Shown one piece after another: positions 56,141 through 64,000 of a DNA stretch of 64,000 bases. Position 1 is the stretch's first letter. Each line of letters opens with the position of its first letter. The notes beneath the pieces are model-generated. The model was not told the DNA's origin. It worked only from the letters and a program-made list of their open reading frames with translations, and ran no database searches. A program made the position numbers and the translations under genes. Source of the stretch: Nigrospora sphaerica (taxonomy: Eukaryota; Ascomycota; Sordariomycetes; Amphisphaeriales; Apiosporaceae); contig JAGVVL010000001.1 in the NCBI GenBank assembly GCA_018287875.1, forward strand, positions 1,302,001 through 1,366,000, read 5' to 3'.

Positions 56141-58851
56141 ATGCTCCAGCCTTCGTTCACGAGCATCTGCCTAGGCCTATCATGGCTCTCCCTTTCCTAC
56201 GCTGCGAGATTTCCGCTGATAGCGGAGAGAGCTCCTCTACCCCTACCACAGGGCGGGGGTGAGTCTCTGCCCACCGTGCCTCCACCGAACGGGGATACTC
56301 GCAGGCCAGGCTCGCCCGATAAAACCTTCAACTGGGAAATCACATGGGCCCCTGGGGCGCCGGACGGCAACACGCGCAACATGTTCAGAATCAACGGGAA
56401 CTTCCCCGGTCCCAAGATGGAGCTGACCGAAGGCGATAACGTCGAGGTCCGGGTCATTAATCAGTCGCCCTATAACACGACAATCCACCATCATGGTAAG
56501 CATCGAGAACCGAGAACTTTCAGGCACACAAACTGACGGGGGGCACCGGTAGGAATCGAGATGATCGCGACGCCCTGGTCGGACGGAGTCCCTGGAGTTT
56601 CCCAGAGCAACATCAAGCCAGGCTGCTCTTTCGTCTACCGGTGGACGGCCACGCAACATGGGGCGTTCTGGTACCACTCACACGCCGAGGGGCAGATAGA
56701 CGACGGCCTTTGGGGGCCCATCGTCATCCACCCGAAGTTGTCGGCATCCAAGCCTTGGAGTCTGCTCACTAGTGAACCTGCATCACTCGCGGCTATTGAA
56801 GCGGCCGAGAAGGCGCGCATTCCCATGCTGCTGTCCGACTGGCGCAAACTAGAATCCCCCGCCGCATGGGAAATCTCTCAAGCGTCCCGCATACAACTTC
56901 TCGTTTTCGACTCGATTCTCATCAACGGCCAGGGTAAAGTCAACTGCTTGACGCCAGAGCAGCAGACGCCTCTCTTGACTCCTCTCCAAAGACAGGCCTT
57001 GACGCGGGTGCCCGGAGCCAACCTGACGGACAAGAGGTGAGAATTCTTTGATCCAGGGATGGTGGTCGTCACTCTCACAAAGCTAACTTTACGGTCAGTG
57101 CCTGGCCCCCCGAGGTGCTCGGTGCCCTTGCTCCTGCCGGCGGACCGACGCCAAACTACGACGCCATTCCGCGAGACGTCTTCTACGGCTGCGAAGAGAC
57201 ATCCTCTCCCACCAACGTGATCACCATCACCCAATCCGGGCAGGAAAGCGAGAAATGGGTCATGTTCGACCTCGTCGGCACCTTCAGCATGATCACGGCG
57301 CAGGTGTCACTCGACGAAGTGCCGCTGATTGTGGTGTCGGCGGACGGCAATGACGTCGAACCTGCGACAGTCAACTCCATCCTTGTCGCCAACGGGATGC
57401 GCTACACGGTCCTGGCGAAGTTGACCAAGCCCAAGAAATACACGCTGCGCGTCAGCTCCGTCGTCGACCCGCAGATCCTCTTCGGGACCTCGACGATCGA
57501 CTACCGGGTCGAGGGCCAGGAGCAGGACGCCAGCCCGTCGAAGCCGTACATTAACGAGCGTGGCGGCGCCGTCGCCGACAACGTCGTGTTCCTCAACCCA
57601 GGCACGCTGAAGCCATTCAACACGCCGGCCATGTCGCCGACGGCCGACATCACCTTCAAGACCATGACGCGCGTCGGCCCGTCCTTCAACGACTGGGCGC
57701 TCAACATCACCCAGCGGCCCAAAACGCTCGAGGACATTTCGCCGCCGCTGCTGTTCGCGCCCGAGACGGTCGAGGCGGTGGAGCCGGCCAACACGACAAT
57801 CACGATCCCCTCGTCGGCCAAGTGGGCCGACTACATCCTGCAGGTGCCCGTGGGCCAGCCGCCGCATCCGGTGCACTTCCACGGCCGGCACTTTTACGTG
57901 CTGGGCAGCGGGCAGGGCGACTTCCCCTGGGCCACGGTGGCCGAGGCGGCGCAAGCCAACCCGTCGGCCTTTAACCTGGTGAACCCGAACCTACGTGACT
58001 CGTATCTGACGCCGGGGACGACGCAGAACTCGTCGTGGCTCGCCCTTCGCCGCCCCAGCGATAACCCGGGCGTCTGGATCATCCATTGCCACATCGTCTC
58101 CCACCTGGAGGGCGGCATGAGCATGGTCCTTCTCGACCACGTCAACGATATCCCCGAGATCGCTGCCGAGTACACCGATTTTGACAAGTGTGACCGGGCG
58201 TCAACCCCTGGCGGTCCCGGCGGTCCAGGTGCCGGCCCCGGCGGCCCCGGCGGCCCCACCTACCCTGTCGGTGCCGTTAACCAAACCGGCCCCTACCCTG
58301 TTGGCGGTAACAACCAAACCGGCCCCTACCCTGTTGGCGGCAACAACCCGAAGCCCCCCTCTCCCGGCGGAGGCAATGGCAACAACCCGAAGCCTCCCTC
58401 TCCCGGCGGAGGCAATGGCAACAACCCGAAGCCTCCCTCTCCCGGCGGAGGCAATGGCAACAACCCGAAGCCTCCCTCTCCCGGCGGAGGCAATGGCAAC
58501 AACCCGAAGCCTCCCTCTCCCGGCGGAGGCAATGGCAACAACCCGAAGCCTCCCTCTCCCGGCGGAGGCAATGGCAACAACCCGAAGCCTCCCTCTCCCG
58601 GCGGAGGTAATGGCAACAACCCGAAGCCTCCCTCTCCCGGCGACGGCCAGTACCCAACGGAGCCCTCTCCTGGCGGTGGTAAAGGTCAGACGGGCAGTCA
58701 TCCTGTTGGCGGTGGTCAAATTGTTACCTACCCAGTCACCGGCAAGGAGCAAAGCGACAGCTACCCGGTCGGTCGAGACAACGAGCCCTCCAAGTATCCC
58801 ACCAACAAAGCGCCCGGCAAGTCGGACAGTTGCCGAAGACGTCGCCGCTGA
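56141..58851 (+). CDS. Secreted multicopper oxidase with repetitive Gly/Pro/Asn C-terminal tail
   Basis: Exons 56141-56495, 56553-57036 and 57099-58851 give 863 residues. A signal peptide (about 1-21) precedes three cupredoxin domains. Copper ligands are visible in TIHHHG (114-119), WYHSH (158-162), HPVHFHG (536-542) and HCHIVSHLEGGM (about 609-620). The type 1 copper Cys is in HCH, and the axial position (Cys+10) is Met, suggesting lower redox potential than laccases with Leu or Phe. Fungal laccase-like enzymes oxidise phenols, metals or pigment precursors outside the cell; the substrate here is open. After the cupredoxins comes an unusual ~200-residue tail: Gly/Pro-rich, two PYPVGGNN units, eight 13-residue repeats (695-798), and a basic end with five Arg. 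A normal ascomycete MCO is about 550-650 residues. Confidence 0.92.
58342..58653 (+). repeat. Eight tandem 39-nt coding repeats in the multicopper oxidase tail
   Basis: Units start every 39 nt from 58342 and encode NNPKPPSPGGGNG; the eighth has diverged to end in GDGQ. DNA identity between inner copies is nearly complete, indicating recent unequal exchange or gene conversion. Confidence 0.95.
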
Positions 58852-59165
58852 GGGTACCTGTCGTCACACCCATCCAACCGACCTGACTTCCTTTTATACA
58901 GGCGCGTTTTGGCAAATGATCGGCGGATACCCCTCTTTGTAATCGTCGATGCGATGGGAATTGTTGTTTTCTTGTTTCTATCTTTGGGAAGCACATTGAG
59001 GGCGCTTGCGCTCACCTCCGTCCGGGCCCGGTGGGGTTTTCAACGTGTAATATTCATCCTTGTAGCATATTCATATCTGCGTATCTACCCGATGACGGGC
59101 CGCCGTGCGGTTGTCGCGCGCGTATTCTTTGGCCCCCCGTGCGAGATGTCTCCATCATCCCGATG
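58852..59165. other. Convergent spacer between MCO and HET genes
   Basis: 314 nt of AT-richer 3'-UTR-type sequence. Nothing further seen. Confidence 0.5.
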
Positions 59166-61244
59166 TTAATATGTCGCCGCCGGTCTCAGGTATGGCACGA
59201 AATTGCCATCGAGCTCGATGGTCGTCGGGGCGGCGGCTCCTGCCTCGTCGCCGGCCAGGGCGCGGCTGGTGTCGCAGTCGAGCTCAACGATCCAGATGCG
59301 AGAGCCGGGCGGGCCGGGGCGGTCGACGCGGACGCTCACGCCGACGGTCTCGCCGGCGATGACGGGCTCGTAGCGCCAAGCGCCGAGGCCGCGGCGGATG
59401 CCGGGGTCGTCGAGCACGTCGTAGCGCAGGCGGCGGCCGAGGGCGCGGCCACCGCCGCCGTCGGCGAGGGCGGCGGCCACGGGCTCCCAGTGGTCCGACG
59501 TCTCGTCCACGAGGACGTGCTTGAGTGAGAGCGACTTCTTGCTGCTACGGGTGTGCCAGCCGTCGCGGCCCGCGGCCTTGTTGGGCGCGACGTTGTCCAT
59601 GAAGCAGGACCAGACGAGGGCCAGGCGGCCGGTCCGGGGACGGCCGCCGTCGCGGACCCGCAGCGGCACCGTGAGCTCGACGACGCCCTCCTGCTGAAAG
59701 GCGTCGTCGAGCATGCTGGCGCAGGCCACGGGGTCCCAGTAGGCGCGCGGGTAGGCGGCGCGCAGGCGCAGGCGGCCCGGGGCGGGCGGGGGCAGGACGA
59801 AGCGCACGAGGCTGCGGCGCTGGCGGGCGACGCGCTCGACGTCGTCGGCCGAGAGCTGGGCGGCGATGTAGATGCTCTCGGGCGGCAGCCAGCGCATGGG
59901 GGCGCCCGACGAGGCCAGGGCCGAAAAGGTGCGGTGCGGGTCGACGCGCACGTAGCCCTCCATGGTCTTCTCGAGGCGGATGTAGAGGTTCTTGGCGTGG
60001 CGGCCGCCGGGGCCGGCCTGCGTGCAGTTGAGGCGCAGGAAGACGCCGCCGGCGCCCAGCGACGTCAACAGCAGCTCCAGCCCGTCGATGCGGATGCCCT
60101 TGTTGGTCACGCTGAGCTCGCCACGGTGGAGCTCGGGCTGCTGCTTCTCCAGCGTCTTGGCGCTGAGGAACTCGGACGGGTGCCGCGCGAGGATGCCGCG
60201 GTAGACGGCGAGGGGGGTGGTGGCGGTGGCAGTGGTGGCGACATCGTCCCGGCCCGTCTCGCCGTCGTGGGGGACCGGCGGCGGCGCGGCCGTCCACGCG
60301 AACAGCGACAGGTCGCCGCTCGACCGGCGGCAGATCTCCTCCTGCAGGCGCAGAAAGGCCTTGTCGCCCTCGCCGTAGAGCAGAGGCATGTTGATGTCGA
60401 AGAGGCCCATGAGGCAGTAGGCGGCGTCCTCGCGGCGCGTCGTGCGCCGGCCGGCCGCCCACGCCATGCGCCGGGCCACGTGCACGGCGGCCAGCGGCTT
60501 CGCGTGCGACAGAACGCGCTTGTCGATGCCCGTGTGCTCGGCGAGCTGCGTCCGCAGCGACATCTTGGACCCGCGGACGCCGAATTCGACGTCGAGGAAC
60601 GTCAGCCGCGCCGGCGCGATGAGCTCCTGAAGCGTCCAGCCGCGTGTGAACCACCGGCTCTGGAACAGGTTGTCAACGGTGCGCGTCGACGTGGTCGCAG
60701 CCGGCGCTTCGCCGTCGCCCCCCTCGTCGGCCTCCTCGTCGGCCCCCTCGTCGGCCCCCTCGTCGCCACCGTCGCGGGCCTCGGTACGCCGGTGGGGGCA
60801 GAGGCGGCGACTGCTACGGCTTCTGCTTCTGCTGCTCTTGCTGCTCGGGGTCCGGGTCTGGCTGCGGCTCCGGCCCCTCCTCTTTGCCGCCGGCGGCGGG
60901 CGTGGGGCCAGGTCCTCGATGTAGGCGAAGCATATGCGGGCGTGGGCGTACCACTTGTACATGGAGTTGATGGCCTCGGACAACTCGGCGCTGCTCGTCT
61001 TGTCGATGCAGCACGTGTCGACCCAGGCGTAGGGCAGGCCGCCGGCGGCATGGTTGCGCGCGAGGCGGCAGACCTCGTCGATCTTGCGGAAGCCCCAGCG
61101 CCGCCGCGCCGCCGCAAGGTTGTGGCGGAACTCGCCAAACGTCACTTCGTCCTCGCCCCACATGTGTGACAGTATCGCGTACGGTACCGTCTCGTGGTCC
61201 ATGACGTGCTCCAGCGCGAGCGTCGCCGTGTTAATAAGCCACAT
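59166..61244 (-). CDS. HET-domain (heterokaryon incompatibility) protein
   Basis: Single frame of 692 residues. The HET domain is complete: MWLINTATLALEHV, YAILSHMWGEDEVTF, FRKIDEVCRLARNHAAGGLPYAWVDTCCIDK, SEAINSMYKWYAHARICFAYIEDL and, after an insertion, FQSRWFTRGWTLQELIAP. VPLLYGEGDKAF-type sequence (here MPLLYGEGDKAFLRLQ) and CRRSSGDLSLFAW are typical of the region after the domain. The insertion, about 120-190, is low complexity: a basic RS-like part followed by an acidic Asp/Glu/Gly/Ala repeat. HET proteins trigger cell death or growth arrest after fusion of unlike strains, or act in general danger responses; most members are untested. No partner such as a NACHT/WD40 protein is adjacent. 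No intron is needed. Confidence 0.9.
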   Translation of the reverse strand: MWLINTATLALEHVMDHETVPYAILSHMWGEDEVTFGEFRHNLAAARRRWGFRKIDEVCRLARNHAAGGLPYAWVDTCCIDKTSSAELSEAINSMYKWYAHARICFAYIEDLAPRPPPAAKRRGRSRSQTRTPSSKSSRSRSRSSRRLCPHRRTEARDGGDEGADEGADEEADEGGDGEAPAATTSTRTVDNLFQSRWFTRGWTLQELIAPARLTFLDVEFGVRGSKMSLRTQLAEHTGIDKRVLSHAKPLAAVHVARRMAWAAGRRTTRREDAAYCLMGLFDINMPLLYGEGDKAFLRLQEEICRRSSGDLSLFAWTAAPPPVPHDGETGRDDVATTATATTPLAVYRGILARHPSEFLSAKTLEKQQPELHRGELSVTNKGIRIDGLELLLTSLGAGGVFLRLNCTQAGPGGRHAKNLYIRLEKTMEGYVRVDPHRTFSALASSGAPMRWLPPESIYIAAQLSADDVERVARQRRSLVRFVLPPPAPGRLRLRAAYPRAYWDPVACASMLDDAFQQEGVVELTVPLRVRDGGRPRTGRLALVWSCFMDNVAPNKAAGRDGWHTRSSKKSLSLKHVLVDETSDHWEPVAAALADGGGGRALGRRLRYDVLDDPGIRRGLGAWRYEPVIAGETVGVSVRVDRPGPPGSRIWIVELDCDTSRALAGDEAGAAAPTTIELDGNFVPYLRPAATY

Positions 61245-61741
61245 GCTTCCGACATGGCTTCCTCCTCCGTCGCGGGGAAGAGTGCTCGTGTCAAGCAGAG
61301 GAAGAACGTCTTCCCCGCGGCTTCGAAGCTGGTGTTTTTTTGTGGGGCTTAAGCGACTCTCCTCTTACCGCAGTCGGTATCGGCCGGTTTTGGTGGTAGG
61401 GCTGAAGGAGAAGCCAATCAAATGAGCTGCTCGCGTTAGGCAACCCTGGAACCCGTTGATCCATGAATCCACCAGAGAATCCTCCTCCACTCCACCCCCG
61501 TGAGAAGAGTCTCGTTAGATACATCCACCCTGGATCCATCCGTACAACTCTATTGTGGACCCCGTTGGACTGCTGATTGAGAACCGAAGAGACAGTTCAT
61601 CAATACGGGGACTAAGTTCCAACCCTTCGCAATCCATCTGCCGCCCGCACCCATCTGTACCCAAGGCCCTCTCCTCGGCTTGTCTCTGACTGGCTGTTCG
61701 CTTTCACCACTCTTACGGCTCCTACAACTGAATTGGGGTTG
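61245..61741. other. Spacer between HET promoter and MFS 3' end
   Basis: About 500 nt with both genes on the minus strand. No gene seen. Confidence 0.5.
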
Positions 61742-63522
61742 TCAGCCCGCGTATCTGAAAAACGGATTTTCTTTGTCAGTCAGATCTTGGAAAGCCAGCT
61801 TCGCCCTCTCATCCGTGTCGTTGCCCTGGTTTTTCTCTTTTTGGCGATTGCACCGTCTGAGCTCTACCCACAAGGCGATACTGGCCAGGACGGTGATACA
61901 GTAACTGCCCTCCCCCGGAACCGATTAGTGCCAGGTATTTCACGTAGTTTCGGGGTGGCCTACCAAATAATGAGACCGAGCCATAATTCCGGATAATGGG
62001 CGGACTTGGTTTGGGATCGGATCATCTGGGGACCGACGATATTTCCTGGGCTTGTCAGCGGGGTTGCCACGCGGCGCTGCCGGTTCTCGACCCACCGACA
62101 CAGTAAGCTACAAAGATGGTGGCAGCGGTGAAGCTCTTTTTGGTGTGGCCGGCCACGTTGGACATGCCTATGGTGATGATCAGGCTGACGACGGCGCCAA
62201 AGGTGCCGGCGATGGAGTAGCCGACGACAGGCGCCACGGCGTGGTAGGACCACTCGCTCTTCCAGATCAGCGTGCACCCGGCGATGACGGGGAGGCAGCA
62301 CGCGATCAACATGGCGATGCGGGCGCCGGGGTAGCGCGAGCCGAGCCAACCGGCTCCAAGGATGGACAGGAAACAGAGGCCGCCGAGCGGGAACTGGAAT
62401 AGGATGGAGTCGAGCGTGTTCCAGCCGAAGGTGCTCACGATGAGGGGCCCGAAGCCCGACACGGCGCCGTTGACGGTGTAGGCCGAGGCCATCATGACGG
62501 CGACGAGCCAGATTTTAACGTCGAGGAGCCCCTCGCGAAGCTGCGACCACTTCCAGACGGTGCAGCGGACGCCCGTCTGGCCGTCGCGCAGGCGCTCGAC
62601 GGCGGCGAAGCGCTCTTCGGGCGTGAGGAACCAGGCGGACACGGGGGAGCTGGGCACGGCGAAGCAGAGGAGGCCGAAGAGGAAGGTGAGGGCGCCGGCG
62701 AGCAGGTAAATGTACTGCCAGGGGTGGAGGGCGCCGGCGCGGACCTGCGCGAAGGCGTAGTTGAGGGCGCCGCCGAGGATGGTCCAGAGGCCCGTGGCCG
62801 AAAACCACCAGCCCTGACGTAGGGCCTGCTCGCGCTGCGTGTAGCAGCCCGCAACGAGCGTCATGAAGCCCGTCGGCACGGCACTCTCGACGAAGCCGAG
62901 GGCAAAGCGCTGTGCATATAGGCCGGCCGGCCCTGTCACCGCCGCCGTCAGCATACACACGAGGGCCCACACGCAAACGACGGGCCCCAGCACCCGTCCA
63001 ACGGCGAAGCGCTGCAACCCGTACGCCATGGGGTACAACCCCGCGAGCATGCCGAAGTAGAAGATGGACGTCGCCCAGCTGAGCCGCCGCGTGTCGACGG
63101 CGCCCGGCGTGCGCGCGTCGGGCACGGTGAGCTGCAGGTCCTCGGTCATACCAAAAAGGGCGGCCGAGCCCAGGATGGCCTATAGGGAGAAGAAGGGTGA
63201 GTGCCGTGGGCCGTGGGCTGTGGGCGGTTGGGGAAGGGGCCGCCTCGCAAGCAACCAGCTCGAGTGCGCGCAACTCACCTTGTCATAGTAGACCAGCCCG
63301 TACTGCATCGGGTTCGGATAGCCTCGTCAGTCTCGGCGCAACCGGGAGGGGAAGCCGCGGTGTCGGGGGCCATAACGGACTTACGCCGACAGTCATGGCG
63401 GGAATGAAAAACCAGTCCATCTTGCGGACGGCCCGGGAGGCGACGGCAGGGTCGATCTGGTTGCCCTGCTCGCCAACCATATTGATGGCGACGTCCTTGT
63501 CCCCGGCGAAGGCGGCAGCCAT
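61742..63522 (-). CDS. MFS transporter, Dal5/anion:cation symporter family
   Basis: Five exons in transcript order: 63522-63385, 63302-63279, 63179-62096, 62045-61964 and 61904-61742, 496 residues. Typical Dal5-family marks are the N-terminal RKMDWFFIPAM...YGLVYYDKAILGSAALFGM, LGFVESAVPTGFM, and the end CVGNIVGPQMIR followed by DLTDKENPFFRYAG. About twelve membrane helices are present. Family members carry allantoate, ureidosuccinate, nicotinate, biotin precursors, pantothenate or thiamine-like acids across the plasma membrane; the substrate cannot be told. The two last introns (62046-62095, 61905-61963) were found by matching the conserved tail, which lies in a different frame from the bulk. 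Exon 2 is 24 nt. Confidence 0.9.
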
Positions 63523-63741
63523 AACTGCTGATCAGCTTCGGTTGCTGGCGTGGGCGTACACTAGTAGTGGAGGAAGCTGTGACGGCGGCGGCGAACGCGG
63601 CACGAGACGACGCCCAATGAAAAAAAAAACAATGTCATTTCTCCCTGGTCCCAATGCGCCGAGGGGAGGGCACTCGGTTGCACCCACGGCCCACGCTAAC
63701 AAGCGAAGGTCGCGAACAATTTTTATCCTGGCCTTCGGCCT
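63523..63741. other. Promoter of the MFS gene and 3' flank of the edge gene
   Basis: 219 nt between the MFS start and the stop codon of the partial gene. Nothing specific seen. Confidence 0.4.
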
Positions 63742-64000
63742 TTAATAGCCGATGCGTTTCTGCGTGTCGCTTGCCCAGACGTACGGATTCGGACACGGCG
63801 AGGCTCCACCGTTGTTAAGCGACATCGGGCTCCAGATCAACTCTCCATCTTCTTTTTGCAGGCAGGGAATGGCAACCCACCGATTGGCAGACATCCCCCG
63901 GGCCGATCTGCTCTTTGCGAACATCGAGTTTGTCTGCACCATTGTTAGCAACCGGGCAGTCGTGGACTTGGCTGCGAAAAATTCTACTGGCATCGGCAAC
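63742..64000 (-). CDS. 3' end of an unrecognised gene cut by the window edge
   Basis: The last exon probably runs from 63946 to the stop at 63742 after an intron with branch GCTAAC and acceptor GTGCAG; a possible donor GTAGAA lies at about 63990. The terminal residues, read back from the stop, end NPYVWASDTQKRIGY with SANRWVAIPCLQKEDGELIW before them. No family is recognised from this fragment. It is on the same strand as the MFS carrier, about 220 nt upstream of its start, so a functional link is possible but unproven. Confidence 0.45.
   Translation of the reverse strand, partial: LPMPVEFFAAKSTTARLLTMVQTNSMFAKSRSARGMSANRWVAIPCLQKEDGELIWSPMSLNNGGASPCPNPYVWASDTQKRIGY

Noticed and set aside
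58342..58653. Regular 39-nt repeats as a possible CRISPR-like array
   Set aside because: Units are contiguous, without spacers, in frame and inside a eukaryotic coding region.
58201..58752. Repetitive minus-strand and alternative plus-strand frames over the MCO tail
   Set aside because: A 39-nt repeat without stops opens every frame; only the frame continuous with the cupredoxin domains is supported.
59553..61169. 538-codon plus-strand frame opposite the HET gene
   Set aside because: Mirror of the HET coding sequence; no domain, while the HET motifs on the minus strand are intact.

Overview
The window looks like a chromosomal piece of a filamentous ascomycete, most likely a Sordariomycete. 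It is GC-rich. Genes are split by short introns (about 50-150 nt) with GTRNGT donors, CTRAY branch sites and YAG acceptors. Several proteins are typical of Pezizomycotina: an ACE1 cellulase repressor, a HET-domain protein, a rhodopsin-like fungal membrane protein and a Dal5-family transporter. All gene models are my own splicing by eye: in each, reading phase is kept across every junction and the spliced protein matches its family where one is recognised. No rRNA, tRNA, intact transposon or CRISPR array was recognised.

Left part (1-20 kb): ARL8 small GTPase (+), RCR-type membrane protein (+), secreted tyrosinase (+), MEP2-type ammonium transporter (+), then DNA polymerase X/POL4 (-) and an anoctamin/Ist2-like channel or scramblase (-). 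Middle (22-37 kb): riboflavin synthase (+), phosphoacetylglucosamine mutase (+), type I arginine methyltransferase HMT1 (-), GPI-remodelling PER1 (-) and ACE1 (-). Right part (40-64 kb): two unrecognised proteins transcribed away from each other, a rhodopsin-like seven-helix protein (-), RidA/Mmf1 (-), PMT4 O-mannosyltransferase (+), a multicopper oxidase with a repeated Gly/Pro/Asn tail (+), a HET protein (-), a Dal5-type MFS carrier (-) and the 3' end of one more gene (-).

The genes do not form a single pathway or a clear secondary-metabolite cluster. A loose theme is cell envelope and secretory work: AGM1 (UDP-GlcNAc precursor), RCR (chitin/Congo red, ubiquitin adaptor), PER1 (GPI anchors), PMT4 (O-mannosylation), and the exported tyrosinase and multicopper oxidase. 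This looks like ordinary interspersion rather than a co-regulated unit. Intergenic spaces are long (1-4 kb) and carry poly-C/G runs and many short GGTA/TACC-rich motifs.

The observations most worth a second look are about gene architecture: two stop-free, multiple-of-three introns inside ace1; a RidA gene whose two start codons predict mitochondrial and cytosolic forms; 14-nt micro-exons in two unrelated genes; and an eight-copy 39-nt coding repeat at the end of the multicopper oxidase. I found no convincing new biological system.
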